Assembly (NCBI GenBank): GCA_910589275.1
Contig: CAJUTH010000001.1
Coordinates: 98,471 to 162,470 of the forward strand
DNA from: an uncultured Dorea sp.
Lineage (GTDB): Bacteria; Bacillota; Clostridia; Lachnospirales; Lachnospiraceae
DNA length: 64,000 nucleotides
Reading direction: 5' to 3'
Under the pieces are notes generated by a model. That model was not told where the DNA came from. It searched no databases and was given only the letters and a program-made list of their open reading frames with translations. Shown here in pieces: positions 41,830 to 49,458 of this stretch (the stretch's first letter is position 1; each line of letters opens with the position of its first letter). The translations under genes and the position numbers were made by a program.

Positions 41830-43599
41830 ATGAGTAGTATTGGTACAATAAAAAAAGTAGCAGGACCGTTGGTTATCGCATCCGGTATGCGTGATGCCAA
41901 TATGTCCGACGTTGTACGTGTTAGTAAGCGGCGTTTGATTGGAGAGATTATCGAGATGCACGGCGACGAGGCATCCATTCAGGTATATGAGGAGACGTCG
42001 GGCCTTGGACCCGGCGAACCAGTGGAGTCTACCGGCGCGCCTATGTCCGTTGAGCTGGGACCCGGCCTTATTACCAGCATTTATGATGGTATCCAGCGTC
42101 CGCTTGACGATATTATGAAGATTTCAGGAAATAACTTACAGCGTGGTGTGGAGGTTGCTTCCCTGAAGAGAGATAAGAAGTGGGAATTTGTCCCTGTAGC
42201 TAAGGCCGGAGACGCGGTGGAGGCCGGAGACGTGCTGGGAACCGTACAGGAGACGGCTGTTGTTCAGCAGAAGATTATGGTTCCTTACGGAGTTAAGGGT
42301 ACGGTAAAAGAGGTGAAGTCCGGTGAGTTTACCGTAGAAGAAGTGGTAGCCGTGATTGCGACAGAGGAAGGCGACAAGGAACTTACCATGATGCAGAAAT
42401 GGCCGGTTCGTAAGGGACGTCCCTATGTGAAGAAGCTGCCTCTTGACGCGCCGCTTGTTACGGGCCAGCGTGTTGTCGATACGTTCTTCCCGATTGCAAA
42501 GGGCGGCGTTGCCGCTGTTCCGGGACCATTCGGAAGCGGTAAGACCGTGATCCAGCATCAGCTTGCGAAGTGGGCTGAGGCAGATATCGTGGTATATATC
42601 GGATGCGGCGAGCGCGGCAATGAGATGACCGACGTTCTGAACGAGTTCCCGGAGTTGAAGGACCCGAAGACGGGGCGTTCTTTGATGGAGAGAACCGTCC
42701 TGATCGCAAATACGTCGGACATGCCGTTTGCAGCCCGTGAGGCGTCTATTTATACAGGTATTACGATCGCGGAGTATTTCCGTGATATGGGTTATTCGGT
42801 AGCGCTGATGGCAGATTCCACATCCCGCTGGGCAGAGGCGCTGCGTGAGATGTCCGGACGTCTGGAGGAGATGCCGGGCGAGGAGGGTTACCCGGCATAT
42901 CTGGGTTCCCGTCTGGCAGAGTTCTACGAGAGAGCGGGACGAGTACAGTCTCTGGGACAGGATAAGAGGGAAGGCGCCCTGTCTGTAATCGGCGCCGTAT
43001 CGCCTCCGGGCGGTGATACCTCTGAGCCGGTATCTCAGGCGACGCTTCGTATTGTTAAGGTGTTCTGGGGACTGGATGCTGCCCTTGCATATAAGAGACA
43101 TTTCCCGGCAATTAACTGGCTGACCAGTTACTCGCTGTATCTGGATAATATGCAGAACTGGTTTAATGAGACGGTTGCAGAGGACTGGATGGAAGACCGT
43201 CAGAAGATGATGAGCCTTCTAACAGAGGAAGCAGCGCTGGAGGAGATTGTACAGATGGTAGGTATGGATGCGTTATCACCCATTGACCGTCTGAAGATGG
43301 AGGCGGCAAGGTCTATCCGTGAGGACTTCCTGCATCAGAACTCCTTCCATGAAGTAGATACCTACACGCCGCTCAGAAAGCAGTATCTGATGATGAAGCT
43401 GGTAGTTGCGTTCTACGAGCTTGCGTCCGAGGCGCTGGGTAAGGGCGCGTCTATGAAGGTGCTCCTTGGAATGGATGTAAGAGAGAGAATCGGCCGTTAC
43501 AAATATACGACGGTTGATGCGATTGAGACAGAATATGAAAAGATTATGAATGAGCTCCACGAAGAGATCGCGGGAGCATTCGGGAAGGAGGACTTCTAA
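41830..43599 (+). CDS. ntpA: V-type ATPase 2, catalytic subunit A
   Basis: 589-aa catalytic subunit. Walker A GPFGSGKTV near residue 232, catalytic GCGERGNEMTDVLNEF, then the SRWAEALREMSGRLEEMPGE block. The A-specific insertion (about residues 110-210) is present. Compared with operon 1, the P-loop is canonical. Codon use looks strongly biased to preferred codons, suggesting high expression. Confidence 0.96.
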   Translation: MSSIGTIKKVAGPLVIASGMRDANMSDVVRVSKRRLIGEIIEMHGDEASIQVYEETSGLGPGEPVESTGAPMSVELGPGLITSIYDGIQRPLDDIMKISGNNLQRGVEVASLKRDKKWEFVPVAKAGDAVEAGDVLGTVQETAVVQQKIMVPYGVKGTVKEVKSGEFTVEEVVAVIATEEGDKELTMMQKWPVRKGRPYVKKLPLDAPLVTGQRVVDTFFPIAKGGVAAVPGPFGSGKTVIQHQLAKWAEADIVVYIGCGERGNEMTDVLNEFPELKDPKTGRSLMERTVLIANTSDMPFAAREASIYTGITIAEYFRDMGYSVALMADSTSRWAEALREMSGRLEEMPGEEGYPAYLGSRLAEFYERAGRVQSLGQDKREGALSVIGAVSPPGGDTSEPVSQATLRIVKVFWGLDAALAYKRHFPAINWLTSYSLYLDNMQNWFNETVAEDWMEDRQKMMSLLTEEAALEEIVQMVGMDALSPIDRLKMEAARSIREDFLHQNSFHEVDTYTPLRKQYLMMKLVVAFYELASEALGKGASMKVLLGMDVRERIGRYKYTTVDAIETEYEKIMNELHEEIAGAFGKEDF

Positions 43600-43602
43600 A
43601 TT

Positions 43603-44976
43603 ATGCCAAAGGAATATAGAACCATACAGGAAGTTGCCGGACCGCTGATGATGGTAAAAGGTGTAGAGGGAGTCGCATTCGACGAACTTGGCGAGATTGA
43701 ACTTGCAAACGGCGAGACCCGCCGGTGCAAGGTTTTGGAAGTAGACGGCGACAATGTAGTAGTACAGCTCTATGAGAATGCTGCCGGTATCAATTTAAGT
43801 AACAGTAAGGTCCGTTTCTTAGGACGCAGTATGGAACTTGGCGTATCCGGCGATATGCTGGGACGAGTATTCGACGGTCTGGGACGTCCGATTGACGACG
43901 GACCGGAGATCCTGCCGGATGAGAGAAGGGACATTAACGGTCTGCCGATGAACCCGGCGGCCAGAGTATACCCGGAGGAGTTTATCCAGACCGGCGTGTC
44001 TGCGATCGACGGACTGAATACATTGGTCCGCGGACAGAAGCTTCCTATTTTCTCCTGTTCCGGTCTTCCTCATTCGCAGCTTGCGGCGCAGATTGCAAGG
44101 CAGGCGAAGGTTCGGGGAACGGACGAGAAATTCGCCGTTGTATTTGCAGCGATGGGTATTACCTTCGAGGAATCCAACTATTTTATCGAGTCCTTTAAGG
44201 AAACCGGAGCGATTGACAGAACCGTGCTGTTTATCAACTTGGCGAACGACCCGGCGGTAGAGCGTATTTCTACGCCTCGTATGGCGCTGACCGCAGCAGA
44301 GTACCTTGCGTTTGAGAAAGAGATGCACGTACTGGTTATCCTGACGGATATTACCAACTATGCGGACGCGCTCCGTGAGATTTCCGCAGCGAAGAAGGAA
44401 GTTCCGGGACGCCGCGGCTATCCGGGCTATATGTATACCGACCTTGCGACCATGTATGAGAGAGCCGGCCGCCAGAGAGGCAGGAACGGAAGTATCACCA
44501 TGATCCCGATCCTGACCATGCCGGAGGATGATAAGACCCATCCGATTCCTGACCTTACCGGATATATTACCGAGGGACAGGTAATCTTGAGCCGTGAGCT
44601 CTACCGTAAGGGCTTACAGCCGCCGATCGACGTACTGCCGTCTCTGTCTCGTCTGAAGGATAAGGGTATCGGCGAAGGCAAGACAAGAGCGGATCATGCA
44701 AACACCATGAACCAGTTATTTGCAGCTTACTCCCGTGGTAAGGATGCGAAAGAATTGATGACCATCTTGGGCGAGGCGGCTCTGACAGAGATCGACTTAA
44801 AATATGCAGAATTTGCTGATGCTTTTGAGAAAGAATATGTTTCTCAAGGTTATAATAACGACCGCGGTATCGAAGAAACTCTGGAAATCGGCTGGAAATT
44901 ACTGTCCATGCTGCCAAGAGCAGAGCTGAAACGTATCGACGACAAGTTCCTTGATCAATATTATGGTAAACAGTAA
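43603..44976 (+). CDS. ntpB: V-type ATPase 2, regulatory subunit B
   Basis: 457-aa non-catalytic partner of A; no P-loop (SCSGLPHSQLAAQI). Conserved blocks ARVYPEEFIQTGVSAIDGLN, LTDITNYADALREISAAKKE and MPEDDKTHPIPDLTGYITEG. It starts 3 bases after the A stop. Downstream, 272 bases of repeat DNA separate it from D, whereas the operon 1 B and D genes overlap. Confidence 0.96.
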   Translation: MPKEYRTIQEVAGPLMMVKGVEGVAFDELGEIELANGETRRCKVLEVDGDNVVVQLYENAAGINLSNSKVRFLGRSMELGVSGDMLGRVFDGLGRPIDDGPEILPDERRDINGLPMNPAARVYPEEFIQTGVSAIDGLNTLVRGQKLPIFSCSGLPHSQLAAQIARQAKVRGTDEKFAVVFAAMGITFEESNYFIESFKETGAIDRTVLFINLANDPAVERISTPRMALTAAEYLAFEKEMHVLVILTDITNYADALREISAAKKEVPGRRGYPGYMYTDLATMYERAGRQRGRNGSITMIPILTMPEDDKTHPIPDLTGYITEGQVILSRELYRKGLQPPIDVLPSLSRLKDKGIGEGKTRADHANTMNQLFAAYSRGKDAKELMTILGEAALTEIDLKYAEFADAFEKEYVSQGYNNDRGIEETLEIGWKLLSMLPRAELKRIDDKFLDQYYGKQ

Positions 44977-44996
44977 GCCGTGCGCGGATGTTCAGA

Positions 44997-45032
44997 AACA
45001 GTTATGCAGGCTTGCCTGCAGATAACTGTTTC
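44997..45032 (+). repeat. Hairpin at the head of the B-D spacer
   Basis: Two stacked stems: AAACAGTTA / TAACTGTTT outside and GCAGGC / GCCTGC inside, separated by small internal bulges. No T-run follows. Confidence 0.7.
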
Positions 45033-45041
45033 CGGACAGAC

Positions 45042-45220
45042 GCATAGGGCGTCAGCCCACAGCGAGAAGGAGCGAAGCGGAAACGAGCTGGGCACGGCGG
45101 AAGGAATTTCGCAGCATAGGGCGTCAGCCCACAGCGAGAAGGAGCGAAGCGGAAACGAGCTGGGCACGGCGGAAGGAATTTCGCAGCATAGGGCGTCAGC
45201 CCGCAGCGAAAGGAAACCAT
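45042..45220 (+). repeat. 72-bp tandem repeat between ntpB and ntpD (about 2.5 copies)
   Basis: Two identical 72-base units, 45042-45113 and 45114-45185, each beginning GCATAGGGCGTCAGCCC, and a diverged third partial copy from 45186. The period is 24 codons, so a frame (44980-45222) stays open across it, but that frame has no ribosome site and the composition is unlike neighbouring genes. Each unit contains small hairpins (GGGC-GTCA-GCCC). Probably a mobile or slippage-amplified intergenic repeat. Confidence 0.85.
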
Positions 45221-45248
45221 AGATATGAAGAAAAAGGAGGTTAGATAA

Positions 45249-45911
45249 ATGGCATCAAAGCAGATTACTCCTACCCGTATGGAACTTACCAAGACGAAGA
45301 AAAAGCTTGTGACGGCCAGAAGGGGGCATAAACTCTTGAAGGATAAGCGTGACGAGCTGATGCGTCAGTTCCTTGAGCTGGTTAAGGAGAATATGGAGCT
45401 GCGTAAGAAGGTAGAAGCCGGAATCCTCTCTGCTAATAAAAATTTTGTCATTGCAAAGGCCGGAATGGATGAAGCCACTCTGAATACGGCATTGATGGCG
45501 CCGAAACAGGAGGTTAATCTGGAAGTAGGACATAAGAATGTTATGAGCGTTGACATTCCTGTTTTCAATACGACTACAAGGACAGCGGATGACAATGATA
45601 TTTATTCTTATGGGTTTGCTTTTACTTCCAGCGATCTGGACGGTGCAGTGAAGTCGCTTGCCGACATTTTGCCGGATATGTTGAAGCTTGCGGAGGTCGA
45701 GAAAGCCTGTCAGCTTATGGCGGCTGAGATCGAAAAGACCAGACGGCGTGTAAACGCGCTGGAGCATGTGACTATTCCGGATGCGCAGGAGACGATCAAA
45801 TATATCACCATGAAGCTGGACGAGAATGAGCGGAGCTCGCAGATCCGTCTGATGAAGGTGAAGGATATGATGCTGGAGGAGGCGCATCACTACAGCGAGA
45901 GGGAAGCGTAG
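45249..45911 (+). CDS. ntpD: V-type ATPase 2, subunit D (central rotor shaft)
   Basis: 220-aa coiled-coil shaft. N-terminal ITPTRMELTKTKKKLVTARR and KDKRDELMRQFLELV, and C-terminal IEKTRRRVNALEHVTIPDAQ, are diagnostic. It has its own strong AAAAAGGAGG site, needed because the repeat spacer uncouples it from B. Last gene of operon 2. Confidence 0.95.
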   Translation: MASKQITPTRMELTKTKKKLVTARRGHKLLKDKRDELMRQFLELVKENMELRKKVEAGILSANKNFVIAKAGMDEATLNTALMAPKQEVNLEVGHKNVMSVDIPVFNTTTRTADDNDIYSYGFAFTSSDLDGAVKSLADILPDMLKLAEVEKACQLMAAEIEKTRRRVNALEHVTIPDAQETIKYITMKLDENERSSQIRLMKVKDMMLEEAHHYSEREA

Positions 45912-45975
45912 AAGTTTTTTTGTTTTGTCACTTGCAATGCATAGTGGTTAAAAATAAGAAGATTAGAGGAAATTC

Positions 45976-46006
45976 AGGAGTTGCTTATTTGGCAGCTCCT
46001 ATTTTT
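45976..46006 (+). terminator. Terminator of V-type ATPase operon 2
   Basis: AGGAGTTGC (45976-45984) / GCAGCTCCT (45992-46000), one T-G, followed by ATTTTT. Confidence 0.8.
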
Positions 46007-46038
46007 GATGTACCAGTCAAAAGTTACATTAATTATTG

Positions 46039-46067
46039 TTGAAGTCAACATAAACATATGATATTAT
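46039..46067 (+). promoter_or_regulatory. Promoter upstream of the Rpn pseudogene
   Basis: TTGAAG, 17-base spacer, TATTAT. Confidence 0.45.
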
Positions 46068-46224
46068 ATGATTACCAATCAAAATGATTTTGTTATCAAA
46101 AGTCGTCGGATATAGAACTGTAATTGTTCAATCTATTGTTCATTCAATTTCGTGTATTCTTAAATTTCTTCGAATATACCAATTGTAATTTAGGATGAAA
46201 AATATTATAATGGAGGTAACCTAT

Positions 46225-47402
46225 ATGGTACAAAGCGGAAAATTAAATATGGATGTGGAGAAGTCTTACTATTTGAATCAAAAGCATAAAGACTGCTTGT
46301 TCAGAATTGCATTCAGGGAAAAAGAGCAGCTTTTAGAGCTTTACAATGCAATAAATAATTCTGATTATAAAGGTGCGTCTGAACTTACAATTTATACTAT
46401 GGAAGATGTAGTGTTTATGGGAATTAAAAATGATATATCTTTTTTGATTGGAGAAATGCTAAATCTTTACGAGCACCAAAGTACAAAGAATCCGAATATG
46501 CTAATTCGGGGGCCTATGTATTTTGCGAGAAATTATGAAAGTTATATTGCAAGAAATAATTTGGATCTTTTTAGCAGTAAGTAACAGTTTAGCCTTCGGC
46601 CTCACTGTTACAGAATTTGCCCATTTAAGTCGCCTACGGCGAGGGGCAAATTCCCGCTTGGAACGATTTACGTGTTCTCACGGACTTTGCAGCAAGTGCA
46701 AAATCCTGGGCTGAACTGTTACACAGCAAGCTTGAAATACTTCCGTTTCCGCAATATTATGTGCTGTATAACGGAGAGAAAGATGAAGAGGATCAGCGGA
46801 TTATGGAACTTAAGGATGCCTTTCCAACATGGAAAGGCATAGAGCCTTGTTTGAATTGTACTGCGACATTGCTGAACATTAATTATGGACATAATGCGGC
46901 GGTTATGAAACGGAGTAAAACTTTAAGAGATTATTCGGTTTATATACAGAGGATCCGTGATCATAAGGCAAGTGGCATGGACATATCGCAAGCGGTAGAT
47001 AAGGCGACAGAAGAGTGTATCATGGAGGGGATTCTTCGGGACGTTCTTTTGAAAAACAGCGCGGAGGTAAAGAATATGGTATTGGGAATATGGGGAACAG
47101 AAAACCATATAAGAAAACAGCAGGAAGAACAAGAGAGGATTGAGAAAGAAAATGAAAAGTTAAGGGAGAGAACAATTGAATTAAAGCAGGAAACCGCTGA
47201 GCTAAAGCGAGAAAAGGCTGAACTAAAGCGGGAAAAGGCTGAACTAAAGCGGGAAAAGGCTGAACTTGTGGAAAGAAAAGAAGCAGAGGAAATCCTGATA
47301 AAGAAACTGCTTGATGAGGGAAGGATAGAAGAATTAAAGAAAGTATTGGCAGATGGAATGTACCGACAGAAAATACTGGAGAAATATCAGTTGCTTTCAT
47401 AG
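46225..47402 (+). pseudogene. Rpn/PD-(D/E)XK transposase-like gene, split by an insertion
   Basis: Two halves of one Rpn-family (recombination-promoting nuclease) gene. The first half runs from ATG 46225 (TGGAGGTAAC upstream) to a stop at 46582-46584, and carries NDISFLIGEMLNLYEHQSTK and NPNMLIRGPMYFARNYESYI. The second half resumes in another frame at about 46725 (SKLEILPFPQYYVLYNG) and ends at 47402. It contains the ACTATLLNINYGHN-like core and a C-terminal coiled coil with four AELKREK-type heptads. The break is exactly a 142-bp inverted-repeat element whose first bases create the stop. The intact protein would be about 340 aa. Without the element the reading joins smoothly (LDLFSSKLEILPF). 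Confidence 0.85.
46581..46722 (-). mobile_element. MITE-like structured element, copy 2 (142 bp), inside the Rpn gene
   Basis: Terminal inverted repeats GTAACAGTTTAGCCT (46581-46595) and GGGCTGAACTGTTAC (46708-46722), 13 of 15 paired. Flanks AGTAAG and AGCAAG look like a worn target duplication. Internal hairpins include GCCTTCGGC, TTTGCCC ... GGGCAAA (46617-46652) and TTTGC ... GCAAA-type pairing near 46686-46703. Read on the minus strand it carries CAGGA, TCCGTGAGAAC and CAAGCGGGA in the same order as copy 1 at 30654. No reading frame. Confidence 0.75.
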
Positions 47403-47449
47403 AACAAGGAATAGCTATCACAAATTGACAGGGGTTTTGTTTGGAAAGA

Positions 47450-47494
47450 GACTGTCCTGAAAATATGTCTTACGAAACTCTAAAATGGACAGCC
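47450..47494 (-). terminator. Possible weak terminator of the minus-strand membrane gene
   Basis: On the minus strand GGCTGTCC and GGACAGTC pair across ~29 bases, followed by TCTTTCC. Long loop, so weak. Confidence 0.3.
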
Positions 47495-47529
47495 CCTATG
47501 ATTTGCGTTTCATATTTGATTATTTTGGC

Positions 47530-48090
47530 TTATCGCTTTAGCTGTGGGACATAGCTTCGGCAATTTTCTATATTACCCTTTACAAATGCGTCTTTTTTCA
47601 GTGGTATGAGTTGTTCTCCCGTAAGCTGAAAGACGAAGAAACGTTCGGATTCAAAAGTTCCGCGGATATCATTTTTACGGAGGTCAACTCCGGCAGCGCC
47701 GTCTTTGTAAGAGCGGATGCGGTTTCCCTCAATAGTAATTACGTATTCGTAGCCTTTTCCATGATATGTTTCATGGAATTGCTTTATAGCAGCGCTTTTC
47801 TTTTTATTAATGCTGATAAATGAGGCGATTATAGCGGCAAGACAGCCGATACCGACTACAGCAAATAACACTGCAAGGGTCATCTTATGAGTTGCAGCTT
47901 CACGCCATGTAAAGAACGCGCAAATTAGAGTGATAATAATAAGTGAAATATAGTTTCGATATGCATGCATAGCCCATGCATCCTCCACTTCCTGTATTAG
48001 TGCGTCCGTATATTGATATTGGCTGATGATAACTGTTTCTTTCTTTTTTCTTCTGGTTTCCACATTTTCAGAATTGTTTGTATTTGCCAT
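47530..48090 (-). CDS. YcxB-like membrane protein
   Basis: 186-aa protein with two membrane helices (about residues 45-62 and 70-92) near a charged N-terminus, then a C-terminal domain (YVITIEGNRIRSYKDGAAGV, IRGTFESERFFVFQLTGEQL, IPLKKDAF) that matches YcxB-like proteins, a family of unknown function. ATG 48090 is chosen, with AAAAAGGAG upstream, over the in-frame start at 48147. Only gene on this strand in the region. Confidence 0.75.
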   Translation of the reverse strand: MANTNNSENVETRRKKKETVIISQYQYTDALIQEVEDAWAMHAYRNYISLIIITLICAFFTWREAATHKMTLAVLFAVVGIGCLAAIIASFISINKKKSAAIKQFHETYHGKGYEYVITIEGNRIRSYKDGAAGVDLRKNDIRGTFESERFFVFQLTGEQLIPLKKDAFVKGNIENCRSYVPQLKR

Positions 48091-48209
48091 TTGAAAATCT
48101 CCTTTTTGATATAAAATTATTATACATGAGAAACAGGTAATTGGCAATCACGCGCATTTACAATTTGCATATAATAATTCTAGATATATGTATATCGGGA
48201 GGAATTACT

Positions 48210-48641
48210 ATGGAAAATAAATTGCCATATTACATGGCATATCCAATGCCGTTGGTATATGATGACGAGAGACAGGAGAGGAGAGATTTTGAATATATGA
48301 AAAGCATGTATCCGGATGCTGCTAAGAAGCTTCTGCCATATATTGAGGATGAATGCGACCGCATGGAATTTGAGGGAAGCATGATATATGATGAATATCC
48401 GGACCAACTGCAGCTCATGCTGATAGGAAGACGTCTGTTGGACAAAGCAAAAAAAGAAAATATGTTTTTGGAGCAAGAACGCGAAGGGGGAAAAAGAAGA
48501 GACCAGAATGGGAACTGGCTTCAGGATTTAATTCAGGTGATGCTTTATCAGGAAATATATAAAAGACGTTGTGATTACAGAAAATGCCGGAGGAAATATT
48601 ATTCAGGGATAGAATTCCATAACAATGAGGCCAGAGGTTGA
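48210..48641 (+). CDS. Conserved hypothetical protein, 143 aa
   Basis: Function unknown. Tyr/Pro-rich start (NKLPYYMAYPMPLVYDDERQ), then helical charged region (MKSMYPDAAKKLLPYIEDEC, RMEFEGSMIYDEYPDQLQ) and a C-terminus with LIQVMLYQEIYKRRC. This pattern recurs in Lachnospiraceae hypotheticals as far as I recall. GGGAGGAATT before ATG 48210 decides the start against the upstream ATG 48141. Confidence 0.7.
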   Translation: MENKLPYYMAYPMPLVYDDERQERRDFEYMKSMYPDAAKKLLPYIEDECDRMEFEGSMIYDEYPDQLQLMLIGRRLLDKAKKENMFLEQEREGGKRRDQNGNWLQDLIQVMLYQEIYKRRCDYRKCRRKYYSGIEFHNNEARG

Positions 48642-48679
48642 ACTGTTATAGAATTCAGATAGTTTTCTGATATGCAGGC

Positions 48680-48709
48680 TTGTAAGAGCAGCAGCTTTTA
48701 TGCTATACT
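48680..48709 (+). promoter_or_regulatory. Promoter of the shikimate kinase gene
   Basis: TTGTAA, 18-base spacer, TATACT, 33 bases before the ATG. Confidence 0.5.
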
Positions 48710-48742
48710 TATTCGCGCATAATACGAATGAGGAGTGTGCGG

Positions 48743-49240
48743 ATGAATAATATTATTTTGATTGGAATGCCTGCGGCGGGAAAAAGCACGATTGGAGTAG
48801 TAGCGGCAAAACGGCTTGGATATGAATTTATAGATACAGATTTACTGATTCAAAAAAAAGAGAAGCGTTTATTAAAAGATATTATTGATGAAAAGGGAAT
48901 TGATGGGTTTCTTGCCATTGAAGACCAGGTTAATTCGGCGGTGGAGGCTGAAAACGCAGTAATTGCGCCAGGTGGGAGCGTAGTATATTGTGAGAATGCG
49001 ATGAGCCATTATAAGGAAATCGGAACAGTAGTATATTTGCAGACATCTTTTCAAACAATAAGTGATAGGATTGGGGATCCCAAAAAAAGAGGAGTCGTTT
49101 TGCAGGATGGGCAGACTCTTCTGGGTCTTTATAAGGAGCGCCGGGTACTTTTTGAAAAATATGCCGATGTGACTATCTGCGAAGACGGAAAGACATTGGA
49201 AGATACGATTGAGGATGTCGTTGAAAAATTCAAGCGTTAA
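48743..49240 (+). CDS. aroK: Shikimate kinase
   Basis: 165-aa P-loop kinase phosphorylating shikimate at O3 in aromatic amino acid synthesis. Walker A GMPAAGKST at residues ~9-17, FIDTDLLIQ (substrate-binding Asp), IAPGGSVVY (GGS substrate loop), and an arginine-bearing lid region (DPKKRGVVL). The region after FIDTD differs from E. coli AroK and the usual substrate Arg in F-R is unclear (DGFLAIED), so another small-molecule kinase is possible. ATG 48743 chosen, with TGAGGAG 7 bases upstream. No other aro genes nearby. Confidence 0.75.
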   Translation: MNNIILIGMPAAGKSTIGVVAAKRLGYEFIDTDLLIQKKEKRLLKDIIDEKGIDGFLAIEDQVNSAVEAENAVIAPGGSVVYCENAMSHYKEIGTVVYLQTSFQTISDRIGDPKKRGVVLQDGQTLLGLYKERRVLFEKYADVTICEDGKTLEDTIEDVVEKFKR

Positions 49241-49323
49241 GGTTTTTCATGAAAGCTGATTGCTCTGTCCTGATGGTTCGCTCTTCGTCTGCTACAACGT
49301 GAAATGTTACGGAATTTTTACGG

Positions 49324-49347
49324 GTTTGTAAAAAATATTTTACAAAC
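49324..49347 (+). promoter_or_regulatory. 10-bp-arm palindrome upstream of murA
   Basis: GTTTGTAAAA / TTTTACAAAC around AATA. It sits just before a TATAAT (49367-49372), where a -35 would be, and no T-run follows, so an operator is likelier than a terminator. Confidence 0.45.
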
Positions 49348-49458
49348 GGGAAAGATTATTGTATACTATAATGTGCGACAGGTTGTGAGGGCAGATTTAT
49401 TCTGAACATAACCTAATGCAGGGGCGAGGGTATAAATAAAGATTATTGAGGTGCAGCT

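Larger units (their letters stand above)
45912..46224 (+). other. 313-base intergenic region after V-type ATPase operon 2
   Basis: Holds the operon terminator (45976-46006), a promoter (46039-46067) with a short TTGTTGA-AG-TCAACA palindrome over its -35, and an AT-rich leader of ~150 bases. No gene seen. Confidence 0.55.

Noticed and set aside
42136..43101. 321-codon minus-strand frame over ntpA
   Set aside because: Antisense to the catalytic subunit; no ribosome site or homology.
45042..45220. Direct repeats as a CRISPR array
   Set aside because: Units are contiguous without unique spacers, and no cas gene is present.
44980..45222. 80-codon open frame across the 72-bp repeats
   Set aside because: It stays open only because the period is divisible by three; no ribosome site, repetitive low-information product. 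Treated as repeat DNA.
46761..47402. Second Rpn fragment as an independent gene
   Set aside because: It starts in the middle of a conserved domain and has no ribosome site; it is the back half of the gene broken by the 142-bp element.
48640..48660. GGTTGAACTGTTAT as a third MITE end
   Set aside because: Resembles the inverted-repeat end, but no partner end or internal core lies nearby.
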